Positions 16,222-25,245 of a stretch of 64,000 bases of DNA are shown piece by piece (position 1 is the first letter of the stretch; each line of letters opens with the position of its first letter). The stretch covers positions 153,347 through 217,346 of the forward strand of contig NZ_NWTI01000010.1 in NCBI RefSeq assembly GCF_002531575.1. The letters are read 5' to 3'. A model generated the notes under the pieces. That model did no database searches, was not told the DNA's origin, and was given only the letters and a program-made list of their open reading frames with translations. A program made the position numbers and the translations under genes. The stretch is from Bradyrhizobium sp. Y36 (GTDB lineage: Bacteria > Pseudomonadota > Alphaproteobacteria > Rhizobiales > Xanthobacteraceae).

Positions 16222-18441
16222 TCAAGAGACCTCCGGTAGCCTATCGAGATGTTTGTCCAAGGTGACGGGATAATTGCGCACGCGCACGCCTGTCGCATTG
16301 TAGACGGCATTGGCGACGGCTGCCCCGACTCCGCATATGCCGAGCTCAGCCACGCCCTTCGCCTTCATCGGCGAGACCTTGTCGTCGGCCTCTTCGAGGA
16401 AGATCACTTCCTGATGCGGAATGTCGGCGTGGACGGGCACCTCGTAGCCGGCAAGGTCGTGATTGACGAAGAAACCGCGTCGCTTGTCGACCGCGAGCTC
16501 TTCCATCAGCGCGGCTCCAGCGCCCATGGTCATCGCTCCGATTACCTGGCTCCGCGCGGTCGTGGGATTGAGAATGCGGCCGGCCGCGCACACGGCCAGC
16601 ATGCGGCGGATCCGGACCTCCCCGGTGAAGCCGTCAACCGCGGCCTCCACGAAGTGGGCTCCGAATGTGGATTGCTGGTAGCTCTTGTCCAGGCCTCCCC
16701 ATTCGATCTTGTCCTCGGCGACGAGTTCGCCTTCGCGGACGGCGTCGGCAAGCTTCGCGGAACGGTTTCCACTCATCACATGGCCGTCCGAGAACGTCGC
16801 CTCCGCGGAGTTGAAGCCAAGCCGCTGCGCAACGGCTTCCCGAAGCTTTACGCAGGCCGCGTAGACCCCCGAAGTCGAACAGTTCGCACCGAACTGCCCT
16901 CCAGATCCGGCCGAAACGGGGAAGGCGGAATCGCCCAGACGAACCACGACTTTTCCGATGTCGACGCCCATCATCTCGGCGGCGGTCTGCGCGATGATCG
17001 TGTAGCTGCCGGTGCCGATGTCGGTCATATCGGTTTCGACAACGACAAGCCCATCTCTCTCCAGCCGGACGCGCGCGCCGGAGGGAATGAGGAGATTGTT
17101 TCGGAAAGCGGCCGCGGTGCCCATGCCGAGGAGCCAGTGCCCGTCCCGCACGGCGCCAGGAGTCGCGCTCCGACGCGTCCAACCGAAACGTTCGGCACCC
17201 TCGCGCAAACAACGCACCAGGTTGCGCTGGGAGAAAGGACGGTCCGGCTTCTCGGGGTCGATCTGGGTGTCGTTGCGCACGCGCAGCTCGACGGGGTCGA
17301 GGCCCAGCTTCTCGGCAAGTTCGTCCATCGCGATCTCGAGCGCCATCATGCCAGGCGCCTCGCCGGGGGCGCGCATCGCGTTTCCTTCCGGCAGGTCCAT
17401 GACGGCGAGCCGCATCGAGGTGAGACGATTAGCGCCGGCATACAGCAGCCTCGTTTGATTGGTCGCCGTCTCCGGCTGACCGTCGGGGAGATCGCCGGAG
17501 CCGCTTTCGTGCGCGATGGCAATGATGCGTCCATCCGCGCCCGCCCCGATCCGGATTCGCTGCCGCGTGGCGGGGCGGTGCGTCGTATTGTTCGGAATGA
17601 ACGGGCGCGGCAATGCTACCTTAACCGGCCTGCCGGACGCCTTCGCTCCCAGCGCGGCCATCACCGCGTCAGAACGCAGGAACAGCTTGCAGCCAAAGCC
17701 GCCGCCGATGTACGGCGACACGAACCGCACGTTGTCCTTAGGGATACCCAGCGTGGTTGCAAGATCCGTCCTTCCCCAGTCTATCATCTGGTTTGACGTC
17801 CACACCGTCAGCTTGTCGCCGTTCCAGGCAGCGATCGAAGCATGAGGCTCCATCATCGAGTGGCTCTGGTCCGGGGTCGCGTATAGCTCGTCGAGCTTCA
17901 CCGGCGCTTGAGCGAAAGCCTGTTCGAATTCCCCGGTACGACTTTCGGGCGGCGCATCCTTTTCGGGACTGTTGGGGTCCTTTGCAAGAGGAGCAGTTTT
18001 CAGCGCTTCTTCGAGATCGAATCTTCCATCCGCGTGCGCGTATTCGACGCGTATCAGCGCCGCTGCGGCCGTCGCTTGCTCGAAGGTCTCCGCCACGACC
18101 ACCGCGATTGCCTGGTGATAGTGATCGATCTCAGGGCCGCCAAGCAGTTTGGCTGTGTTGAATTTGCCCTTGCCGAGCTTGCCGGCGTTCTCGGCGGTCA
18201 CGACCGTGAGAACCCCAGGCGCGCGCTCCGCCTCCGCGAGATTCATGCTGGCGATGCGCCCCTTGCCGATCGCAGATCCGACGATGGCCCCATAGGCCGG
18301 ATTGGTCACAACGTCGTGGTGCTCATAGGCATACGGCGCTCTTCCCGTCGTCTTCAAGGGGCCGTCGATGCGGGGATGTGCTCGTCCCACCACCTGCATG
18401 CGGTCGATTGGGTTGGCTTCGGCGGGTCTATCGAATTTCAT
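16222..18441 (-). CDS. paoC: molybdopterin-binding subunit of a periplasmic aldehyde oxidoreductase (xanthine dehydrogenase family)
   Basis: A 739-aa protein of the XDH/aldehyde oxidase large-subunit family. Moco-binding stretches include SPYIGGGFGCK and the Gly-rich GSGGQFGANC, and the catalytic-base Glu is in KGVAELGICG near the C-terminus. Domain order (ald_xan_dh_C N-terminal, then MoCoBD) and length match PaoC/YagR. Overlap of 4 bases with the FAD subunit gene indicates one operon, 19388 to 16222. The XdhC-like chaperone (PaoD) normally needed for Mo insertion is not in the window. Confidence 0.9.
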   Translation of the reverse strand: MKFDRPAEANPIDRMQVVGRAHPRIDGPLKTTGRAPYAYEHHDVVTNPAYGAIVGSAIGKGRIASMNLAEAERAPGVLTVVTAENAGKLGKGKFNTAKLLGGPEIDHYHQAIAVVVAETFEQATAAAALIRVEYAHADGRFDLEEALKTAPLAKDPNSPEKDAPPESRTGEFEQAFAQAPVKLDELYATPDQSHSMMEPHASIAAWNGDKLTVWTSNQMIDWGRTDLATTLGIPKDNVRFVSPYIGGGFGCKLFLRSDAVMAALGAKASGRPVKVALPRPFIPNNTTHRPATRQRIRIGAGADGRIIAIAHESGSGDLPDGQPETATNQTRLLYAGANRLTSMRLAVMDLPEGNAMRAPGEAPGMMALEIAMDELAEKLGLDPVELRVRNDTQIDPEKPDRPFSQRNLVRCLREGAERFGWTRRSATPGAVRDGHWLLGMGTAAAFRNNLLIPSGARVRLERDGLVVVETDMTDIGTGSYTIIAQTAAEMMGVDIGKVVVRLGDSAFPVSAGSGGQFGANCSTSGVYAACVKLREAVAQRLGFNSAEATFSDGHVMSGNRSAKLADAVREGELVAEDKIEWGGLDKSYQQSTFGAHFVEAAVDGFTGEVRIRRMLAVCAAGRILNPTTARSQVIGAMTMGAGAALMEELAVDKRRGFFVNHDLAGYEVPVHADIPHQEVIFLEEADDKVSPMKAKGVAELGICGVGAAVANAVYNATGVRVRNYPVTLDKHLDRLPEVS

Positions 18442-19391
18442 TGCTGCCTCGCATCGTTCAGAGCGGCGGCAACCGTCCGCTCGACCAGGGGTATCTTGAA
18501 CGCGTTATCGGTTGTCGGCTTCGCGTCGGCGAGCAACCGCGCCGAGAAGGACTTTGGACCTTTAGGCAGATCGGCTTCGGCGTCTTCGACCCGCCAAGGC
18601 TTGTGAGCGACACCGCCGACGGCCACCCGTCCGGACCCGTCCCGCTGCACGACGGCCGCAACGGAGACCAGCGCGAACGCGTAGGACGCCCGATCTCTGA
18701 CCTTTCTGTAAACATGGATGCCGCCGACCGGCCGCGGCAGCGTCACGGCCGTGATCAGTTCGCCGTCGGCCAAGGTCGTTTCGATGTGCGGGCTATCCCC
18801 CGGCAGGCGGTGGAATTCGGCGATCGGGATTTTGCGCGTTCGACCCATCTCATCGACGGTCTCTACCTCGGCGTCAAGCGCGCGCATGGCGACGGCCATA
18901 TCCGAGGGGTTGGTCGCAATGCACGCTTTGCTGGTTCCGATCACGCCCAATTGTCGGCTGAAACCCTCGATAGCTGCGCAGCCGGAGCCGGGATTTCGTT
19001 TGTTGCAGGGTTGATTAGTATCGTAGAAGTAGGGACAGCGCGTGCGCTGGAGCAGATTGCCGGCCGTCGTCGCCTTGTTGCGGAGCTGGCCTGAGGCGCC
19101 GGCGAGGAGCGCGCGGCTGAGCACGCCGTAATCCTTCCGGACGCGCATGTCGGCGGCAAGCGTCGTGTTCCTGACTAACGCGCCGATGCGGAGTCCGCCG
19201 TTCTGGGTATTCTCGATCTTGTCGAGGCCGAGGCCGTTGACGTCGATGAGATGTTGCGGTGTTTCGATCTCGAGCTTCATCAGGTCGAGAAGGTTGGTCC
19301 CCCCGGCGATGAATTTCGCGCCCAGCGTCTCGCGCGCCTTGGCTGCCGCTTCCTGGGGCGAGGTGGCGCGTTCGTAGGTGAATTCCTTCAT
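18438..19391 (-). CDS. paoB: FAD-binding subunit of aldehyde oxidoreductase
   Basis: A 317-aa protein. The FAD-PCMH fold shows at FIAGGTNLLDLMKLEIE near residues 31-47 and GALVRNTTLA; a four-cysteine segment around residues 120-140 (RCPYFYD, then PCNKR and GCAAIEG) fits the extra 4Fe-4S cluster described for PaoB. It overlaps paoA upstream and paoC downstream by 4 bases each. It transfers electrons from the molybdenum subunit toward the 2Fe-2S subunit in the family model. Confidence 0.9.
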   Translation of the reverse strand: MKEFTYERATSPQEAAAKARETLGAKFIAGGTNLLDLMKLEIETPQHLIDVNGLGLDKIENTQNGGLRIGALVRNTTLAADMRVRKDYGVLSRALLAGASGQLRNKATTAGNLLQRTRCPYFYDTNQPCNKRNPGSGCAAIEGFSRQLGVIGTSKACIATNPSDMAVAMRALDAEVETVDEMGRTRKIPIAEFHRLPGDSPHIETTLADGELITAVTLPRPVGGIHVYRKVRDRASYAFALVSVAAVVQRDGSGRVAVGGVAHKPWRVEDAEADLPKGPKSFSARLLADAKPTTDNAFKIPLVERTVAAALNDARQQ

Positions 19392-20029
19392 GTGCTGCTC
19401 CCAGCGACGTCTGCGATCGCCTCGGCGATATTGGAGTAGGCGCCGCAGCGGCAGATGTTGCCGCTCATGCGCTCGCGCAGTTCGGCGTTCGTCAGAACAG
19501 GAGCAACGGTCAGGTCGTGGCTGACATGGCTCGGGATTCCCGCCTTGATCTCATCGAGCACCGCTACGGCCGAGCAGATCTGCCCGGGCGTGCAATAACC
19601 GCACTGATAGCCATCATGTTTGACGAAAGCCGCCTGCATGGGATGAAGCTGCTCCGGCTGGCCCAATCCCTCGATCGTGGTGATCCTGTCACCTTCGTGC
19701 ATGACGGCGAGCGTGAGACACGAATTGATGCGGACTCCGTTCACAATCACGGTGCAGGCCCCGCACTGACCGTGGTCGCATCCCTTCTTGGTGCCCGTCA
19801 GGCTGAGATTCTCCCGCAGGGCATCAAGAAGCGTGGTGCGGTTGTCGACTTGAAGGCTGCGCAGCTTTCCGTTCACCTCGAACGCTACGCCGGTTGGACG
19901 CTGCGAGAGCCTTTGACTCGACGATTGCGGTTGCGCCTTTGTGCCGGGAACGACGCCGACCATGGCCGTCGCAGTTCCCGCAGCGAGAAGGTGCCGCCTC
20001 GATACTTCCAGTTTGACCGGTTTTGGCAT
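19388..20029 (-). CDS. paoA: 2Fe-2S subunit of aldehyde oxidoreductase, Tat-exported
   Basis: A 213-aa protein. The start MPKPVKLEVSRRHLLAAGTA at ATG 20029 gives a classic twin-arginine signal and has CAGGAGA upstream; the frame is open further but would bury the signal. Two 2Fe-2S motifs follow: CDHGQCGACTV (plant-type) and CGYCTPGQ with CRCGAY (helical domain). The Tat signal on this small subunit would carry the assembled heterotrimer to the periplasm, as in PaoABC. First gene of the operon. Confidence 0.9.
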   Translation of the reverse strand: MPKPVKLEVSRRHLLAAGTATAMVGVVPGTKAQPQSSSQRLSQRPTGVAFEVNGKLRSLQVDNRTTLLDALRENLSLTGTKKGCDHGQCGACTVIVNGVRINSCLTLAVMHEGDRITTIEGLGQPEQLHPMQAAFVKHDGYQCGYCTPGQICSAVAVLDEIKAGIPSHVSHDLTVAPVLTNAELRERMSGNICRCGAYSNIAEAIADVAGSST

Positions 20030-20254
20030 GTCGTCTCCTGGTTTTCCGCCAACCTTCGGCATGTTCCGAGGTCTAATTCCCATGTCGGTCAGGGGTTCGA
20101 ATGCGCGGCGATTGATGAAACGATGAGCCGTTCTCACGAATGGAACTTTGTGGTCCGATCAAGATGGCCGGGGAGCGGTTAGATTCAGAGTTTTCCCGGG
20201 ATCGATCGCGCCGAGTGGTGCGACCTGCCATCGGTCCTAAAAGGGGCCAGCACT

Positions 20255-20413
20255 ATGACTGATCCCTTCGATTCTCCCAGCCATCCCGATTTGTACGACG
20301 GCAACGGTCAGAAGCCTTTTCAGCGTCGACATGGTGCCTGCCTGATTGTAGCGGCAGCTTCGCGGATCAACAGCTACCAAGATGACGCCGAAGGGCATCG
20401 TTCCGTCCTCTAG
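20255..20413 (+). CDS. small hypothetical ORF
   Basis: A 52-aa ORF, ATG 20255 to TAG 20411-20413, with AAAGGGG about 10 bases upstream of the start. Its composition is hydrophilic (DPFDSPSHPDLYDGNGQ). Its stop overlaps the stop of the convergent minus-strand gene in a CTAG palindrome. No family recognised. Confidence 0.35.
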   Translation: MTDPFDSPSHPDLYDGNGQKPFQRRHGACLIVAAASRINSYQDDAEGHRSVL

Positions 20414-21189
20414 TGAGGCCGCTTTTCAATCACATCCTTGACCACGGGCGCCGCCGAAAATGCGTTGGGCCACCCAGAGTAAAAGGCGAGATGGCCGAGC
20501 ACCTCGCCGGCCTCGTCCCTCGTCAGTCCGTTGTCCATCGCGCGGTTCAGATGATACGTGATCTGCGCGACCTGACCGGTGGCAATGAGCGCACTGACCG
20601 TGACCAGGCTGCGGTCGCGCGGCGCGAGCGCCGGCCTCAGCCAGAGGTCCCGGAACAGAGCGTCGGTCGTGTACTGGACGAGGCTCGGGGTGATCTGGCC
20701 GAACTGCTCTCCGACCCGCGTGGCCCGCTGCTTCTCAGCGGCCTCGTCGAGCGGGAGCTGGGGTCCCGAGGCCGGCGGGAGCCGGTCGGCTCCGATGTTG
20801 CGACTCTTGAATACCTCGCGCACCGCAGGGATCGCATCCATCGCGTTCGCCCAACCGGTGTAGAACGCGAGATGCGTGATGATTTCGGATATCTCAGACG
20901 GCTTCACGCCGTTGTCGAGCGCGAGCGCCAGGTAGTGCGGCAGATCGACGGTCTGGTCGCGGGCGATCAGCGCGGCCAGGGTGACAATGCCGCGGTCACG
21001 GCGGGACAGCCCCGGTCGCTTCCACAAGTCGTCGACGACGAATTTCTGCGCATAAGCTTCGAGCGCCGGCGCGACGGCGCGGAGATCTTCGGGCTTAAGC
21101 ATGGCGTCGGCTCCTTGGTTAGATGGCTGCGCGCCGGCCGCGCCGGCGAAGAGGCAGAACGAGATCAACGTCGATGCGAGCGTTCTCAT
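20410..21189 (-). CDS. carboxymuconolactone decarboxylase family protein, exported, two-domain
   Basis: A 259-aa protein. The start is ATG 21189, which overlaps the MFS stop (ATGA) and begins a signal peptide (MRTLASTLISFCLFAGAAGA). The mature part has two CMD repeats, each with a GLS/LAP..RDR motif (LSRRDRGIVTLAALIA and LAPRDRSLVTVSALIA) and HLAFYTGW / HLAFYSGWPNA. No CxxC pair is present, so it is not an AhpD-type peroxidase. Periplasmic location is inferred from the signal. Confidence 0.88.
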   Translation of the reverse strand: MRTLASTLISFCLFAGAAGAQPSNQGADAMLKPEDLRAVAPALEAYAQKFVVDDLWKRPGLSRRDRGIVTLAALIARDQTVDLPHYLALALDNGVKPSEISEIITHLAFYTGWANAMDAIPAVREVFKSRNIGADRLPPASGPQLPLDEAAEKQRATRVGEQFGQITPSLVQYTTDALFRDLWLRPALAPRDRSLVTVSALIATGQVAQITYHLNRAMDNGLTRDEAGEVLGHLAFYSGWPNAFSAAPVVKDVIEKRPH

Positions 21190-22394
21190 TGCGGATTTCC
21201 TTCCGATATCGAGGGGTTCGCGATCAGCCACCACGCGACGAGCGCAGCGCAGAGCACCGTGCCGGCACTGGCGAGAAACACGGTGTTCAGCCTTGCGTCG
21301 GCCGCGATCAGGCCAAGTGCAGGACTCGCCAGTCCTTGAGCGAGATCCAGGAACGCCGTGTAGGCTCCCATGGCGAGGCCACGGCTCTGCGACGGTACCC
21401 GGCGCACCGCCTCCACGCCGAAGCCGGGATAAACCAGCGAGAAGCCGAAGCCGGTGAGCGCGGCGCCGGCAAGCGCCATCTCCGGGCGGACGGCCAACCA
21501 GATCAGCGCCTGGCCGCCCGCTTCAACCACAGCGAAGATCAGCGCGACTTTCGCGCCGCCGATCGCGTCCGCTAGATGACTGAGGAATATCCGCGCCAGA
21601 ATGAAAGCGAGGGCATAGGACGTGTAGGCCAGCCAACCGTTGGCCCAACCTTGACGCGCGAACAGCAAGGCGACGAACGTCGTCACCGCACCGAAGCCTA
21701 CGCTGCCCAGTGCAGAGCCCAATCCCGGCACCCATACAGCACCGAGAACTTCGGCGAAGGAAAAGCGGGCATGGACAACCGGCGCAACCGTCCGGAGCGG
21801 AGCAACGATCAGCAGGGTCAGCAGCGGCGCTGCGGCCGTCGCCGCTCCGATCGCGACGAACCCGTGAGAGGCGTAGAGCACAGCCCCGGCCGGTGCCCCG
21901 ACCGCGAAGGCCGCGAACATCGCCGAACCCACCCAGGCGATGACCTTGCCTGTGCTGCGGGAATCCGCGAGCGCCAGCCCCCAGCTCACGGCAGCCGTGA
22001 TGATGAAGCTTTCGGCGCCGCCGAGCAGCCCTCGCCCCAGCAGAAGTATCGCCACCGAGATCCGAGGGATCTCACTAAAGCCGAGTGAAAGCAGGTAAAG
22101 CACGCCGGAAGCTGCGGCCGCGAGCAGGCCGACGACCACACCGCGCTTTGCGCCCCGGCTGTCGGAGAAATTGCCCGCCCACGGTCGCGAGACCAGAGAA
22201 GCAGCGAACTGGCTGCCGGCGACGAGCCCGACCACGAAGGTACTTTGGCTCAACCCATCGTGCACATGGAGCGGAAGGACAGGCATCGCGACGCCGATGA
22301 CGAGAAAGGCGACGAAAACCACCGCCATAATCGGCCAAAGGATAGTCGCGAGGCTTTGCGCCGCAGCGGTCTCTGGCATCACTGTATCTGACAT
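21186..22394 (-). CDS. MFS transporter (YhhS/arabinose-efflux type)
   Basis: A 402-aa protein with twelve predicted hydrophobic segments. The loop 2-3 signature is SRPWAGNFSDSRGAKRG, and the Pro/Gly-rich helix 5 (GAPAGAVLYASHG) is characteristic of drug:H+ antiporter-1 proteins. Sequence character is closest to the YhhS/YfcJ group. The substrate is unknown. It overlaps the exported CMD gene by 4 bases and follows the alcohol dehydrogenase by 18 bases, so the three form an operon. Confidence 0.87.
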   Translation of the reverse strand: MSDTVMPETAAAQSLATILWPIMAVVFVAFLVIGVAMPVLPLHVHDGLSQSTFVVGLVAGSQFAASLVSRPWAGNFSDSRGAKRGVVVGLLAAAASGVLYLLSLGFSEIPRISVAILLLGRGLLGGAESFIITAAVSWGLALADSRSTGKVIAWVGSAMFAAFAVGAPAGAVLYASHGFVAIGAATAAAPLLTLLIVAPLRTVAPVVHARFSFAEVLGAVWVPGLGSALGSVGFGAVTTFVALLFARQGWANGWLAYTSYALAFILARIFLSHLADAIGGAKVALIFAVVEAGGQALIWLAVRPEMALAGAALTGFGFSLVYPGFGVEAVRRVPSQSRGLAMGAYTAFLDLAQGLASPALGLIAADARLNTVFLASAGTVLCAALVAWWLIANPSISEGNPQ

Positions 22395-22412
22395 CGCGAT
22401 AGCGCCTCAGCC

Positions 22413-23429
22413 TTACACCGTCAGCATCGTCTTGATCGCTCGCCGTTCGTCCATCGCGCGATATCCTTCCGCGACTTCGGCAAGCGGCAGCGTGAGATCG
22501 AACACTTTCCCGGGCTTGATTCTGCCCTTGAGGACGCGGTCCATAAGATCAGGCAGAAAGCGACGGACCGGGGCCGGGCCACCGAGCATGCGCCGTTGCG
22601 CGAAGAACATCGCCTGTCCGTCGAAGGTGACGCCATGCGGCACCCCGACATAGCCGATCGATCCACCGGGACGGACGGAATCGATGGCCTGCGTCATGGA
22701 TTCCTGCGTACCGACGCACTCCAGGACGGAGTCCGCACCGACCCCGGCCGTGAGCTCCTTCACGCGTTCTATCCCCGCAGCCCCCCGTTCGGCCACGACG
22801 TCGGTCGCGCCGAAGTCCCGCGCCAATTCCTGCCGACTCTTGTGCCGGCTCATCGCGATGATCCGTTCCGCGCCCATTTCCTTCGCGGCCAAGACGCCCA
22901 TCAGTCCCACCGCTCCGTCGCCCACGACGGCTACCGTGGACCCTTGCCGCACATTGGCGGCATCGGCTGCGTACCACCCCGTGCCCAACACGTCGGAGGT
23001 CGCCAGCAGATGCGGAATGAGATCGTCCCCGGGCAGCTCTGCGGTGGCGACCAGCGTCCCGTCGGCCAGCGGAACGCGCGCGTACGGCGCCTGCGCGCCC
23101 GTCATGAATTCGCGCTGCACGCAGGACGACTGAAAGCCGAACTTGCAGTGCGGGCAGGTGTTATCCGAAAGGCAGAACGAGCCGACGACGAATTGGCCGG
23201 GCCGCACGGTCCTGACCGCGCCACCGACCTCCACGACGACACCGCAATATTCGTGACCCATATGGGCCGGCCCATCGGTCGGTTGCAGCCCGCGATATGG
23301 CCACAGATCCGACCCGCAGATGCAGGTGGCCGACAGCTTGATGATGGCGTCGGTCGGCTTGACGATCTTCGGATCCTCGACCCGTTCGAAACGGACGTCG
23401 CGGGGGCCGTACATGACTGTTGCTAACAC
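22413..23429 (-). CDS. zinc-dependent alcohol dehydrogenase family protein
   Basis: A 338-aa medium-chain dehydrogenase. Catalytic zinc ligands are in CICGSDL and GHEYCG; the structural zinc site is CPHCKFGFQSSC, with a further upstream Cys (FCLSDNTC). NAD(P) binding is through VAVVGDGAVGLMGVLAA. The start is GTG 23429, with GAGGAG seven bases upstream. Substrate not determinable from sequence. It is co-directional with the cyclophilin-like gene 14 bases upstream. Confidence 0.9.
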   Translation of the reverse strand: MLATVMYGPRDVRFERVEDPKIVKPTDAIIKLSATCICGSDLWPYRGLQPTDGPAHMGHEYCGVVVEVGGAVRTVRPGQFVVGSFCLSDNTCPHCKFGFQSSCVQREFMTGAQAPYARVPLADGTLVATAELPGDDLIPHLLATSDVLGTGWYAADAANVRQGSTVAVVGDGAVGLMGVLAAKEMGAERIIAMSRHKSRQELARDFGATDVVAERGAAGIERVKELTAGVGADSVLECVGTQESMTQAIDSVRPGGSIGYVGVPHGVTFDGQAMFFAQRRMLGGPAPVRRFLPDLMDRVLKGRIKPGKVFDLTLPLAEVAEGYRAMDERRAIKTMLTV

Positions 23430-23442
23430 GGCTGTTCTCCTC

Positions 23443-23928
23443 TCAAGCAGGTGGAAGCTGTTCGATGCGCAGCGAGAACTTGCCGCGCTTCAGTAGCGGT
23501 CGTGGACCATCGTCGAGCCGGCCGAGTCGGATCAAGCCGCTCGAATATTTGTAGCCGCCATGGAAGAACGCGAGGTTGCCCCATGGTGCGTAGTAACAAA
23601 GATCGCCGGGAGCCTCGTTCGAGAAAGGGCCGCCTTTTTCTTCCGCAAGCTTTCGCGGCAGGTAGGCGATTTTCTCGTTGGTCGAATAGTCCTCGATACC
23701 GAGATCTAAAGGCAACATCGCCGCGAATTCGCGGGCGGACGAATTGCCCTCCAGGGTTACCGTGAAGGTCTGATCCGCGAAGCTGCAACGAATACGCATG
23801 ATCGCCGTTCCTCCGGGTTGTGCGCCAACGGCGGTTTCGGCGAAGGCCGCCTGCGGCATTAGAGCGGTCGAAATCATCGCAAAGACGAGCCGTCGGCGAG
23901 ACAGTCCGTTTTCAGTAGTCGGTTTCAT
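23443..23928 (-). CDS. cyclophilin-like fold protein with Tat signal
   Basis: A 161-aa protein. Start ATG 23928 has GGAGG upstream and gives a twin-arginine signal (LSRRRLVFAMISTALMPQAAFA). The rest resembles the cyclophilin-like proteins of the DUF3830/Cyclophil_like2 group: LEGNSSAREFAAMLPLDL, YYAPWGNLAFFHG and a closing strand. The start lies inside the upstream MFS gene (17-base overlap). Biochemical role unknown. Confidence 0.78.
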   Translation of the reverse strand: MKPTTENGLSRRRLVFAMISTALMPQAAFAETAVGAQPGGTAIMRIRCSFADQTFTVTLEGNSSAREFAAMLPLDLGIEDYSTNEKIAYLPRKLAEEKGGPFSNEAPGDLCYYAPWGNLAFFHGGYKYSSGLIRLGRLDDGPRPLLKRGKFSLRIEQLPPA

Positions 23929-25144
23929 GAATTCGCCTCCACAGAGCCGCTGGCGCGGCATCGAGAACGGCCAGCAACGCTGAAGCGCCGAGAAGCCCCG
24001 CGCTCAAGAGGAATGTCGTTCGATAGCCCGCGGCGTCGAACAGGACCCCGCCGCCGGCGGCACCGAGCGTGATCGCCAGTTGAACGACCGCCACCAACAA
24101 GCCCCCCGCAGATTCCGCGTCGTCGGGAAATCGGCGCGCGACCCACGTCCACCAGGCGACCGGCGCACCGGTCCCGATCATGCCCCAGAAGGTCAGCAGA
24201 GCCGTCGTCGGCCCGGCACAACTCCCCAGCGCCACCAGGCCGCAGGCGATCGCAGCGAGAGCCAAGGGAGCCAAGATGAGGGGCGTCGAAAGACGGTGCG
24301 CCACCATGCGCCCGGTCAGCCAGGTGCCGATCACGCCGGCGATGCCCATGACGAGCAGCACCCCGGAGAGCGCGGAAACATCGAGACGCGTGACGGTTTC
24401 GAGAAACGGCCGCAGGTATGTGAACAGGGCGAACTGCCCGGCGAACAGCAGCGCGACCGCCGCCATGCCCAGGCGGGCGTTAGGACGACGCAGGATGCCC
24501 AGCGCGCTGCGCTGCTCCTTGGCCGCCTCGGACGGCATCGACGGCAGCGTCAGCCACTGCCAGGCGAAGGTGACGACGGCGAGCGGAATCACCAGGAAGA
24601 ACGCGCCGCGCCAGCCGATGTACTGACCGAGAAAGCTGCCAAGGGGCGCGGCGACGGTGGTCGCGACCGCGTTCCCGCCGTTGAGCATCGCAAGCGCGCG
24701 AGGCACCTGCCTCCCCGGAACCAGCCGCATGACGGTCGCGGCTGACATCGACCAGAAACCGCCGATGACCACCCCTAGCAGGGCGCGCCCCGCCATGAGC
24801 ATCGCGAAGTTGGGCGCGAACGCGACCAGGAGACCCGACACCAGCATGAGGGCGGTCAACGAAAGCAGCAGCGTCCGACGATCGATGCCGCGGGTCATCG
24901 TGGAGATGGAGAGGCTGGTCAGCACCGCGAATAGACCGGACACCGAGATCGCCTGCCCGGCCGCGCCTTCGGTGAGATGGAGGTCGGACGCGATCGGGGT
25001 CAGGATGCTGACGGGCATGAATTCGGAGGCGATTAGCGTCGAGACGCACAGAGCCAGCGCAAGTACGGCGCCCCACCCCGTGCGATCCGAGCTCCGCTCC
25101 ACTACTGAGGGGCGGGGGCTCATGAGGACAGCCTGTTCAGTCAC
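23912..25144 (-). CDS. nepI: MFS transporter, NepI-like purine ribonucleoside efflux family
   Basis: A 410-aa, twelve-helix DHA1 transporter. Stretches match E. coli NepI as I recall it: EFMPVSILTPIASDL, EGAAGQ, GGFWSMSAATVMRLVPG, PLGSFLGQYIGWR and FAGQFALFTYLRP. NepI exports inosine and guanosine analogues. The start at ATG 25144 (MTEQAVLMSPRP) is plausible. The LysR gene lies 101 bases upstream on the same strand and may regulate this operon. Confidence 0.82.
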   Translation of the reverse strand: MTEQAVLMSPRPSVVERSSDRTGWGAVLALALCVSTLIASEFMPVSILTPIASDLHLTEGAAGQAISVSGLFAVLTSLSISTMTRGIDRRTLLLSLTALMLVSGLLVAFAPNFAMLMAGRALLGVVIGGFWSMSAATVMRLVPGRQVPRALAMLNGGNAVATTVAAPLGSFLGQYIGWRGAFFLVIPLAVVTFAWQWLTLPSMPSEAAKEQRSALGILRRPNARLGMAAVALLFAGQFALFTYLRPFLETVTRLDVSALSGVLLVMGIAGVIGTWLTGRMVAHRLSTPLILAPLALAAIACGLVALGSCAGPTTALLTFWGMIGTGAPVAWWTWVARRFPDDAESAGGLLVAVVQLAITLGAAGGGVLFDAAGYRTTFLLSAGLLGASALLAVLDAAPAALWRRIHETDY

Positions 25145-25245
25145 CTACTCGCTCCGTGCGATGATCCGTGCACGGAAGATAGGCCGCGTGGCAGCCCAGG
25201 ATCATCCCGAACCTATGCGATGAAGCGTTGAATTACGCTCATCGA

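Noticed and set aside
16249..17796. 515-aa plus-strand ORF
   Set aside because: Antisense to paoC, with His/Arg-rich shadow composition and no motifs.
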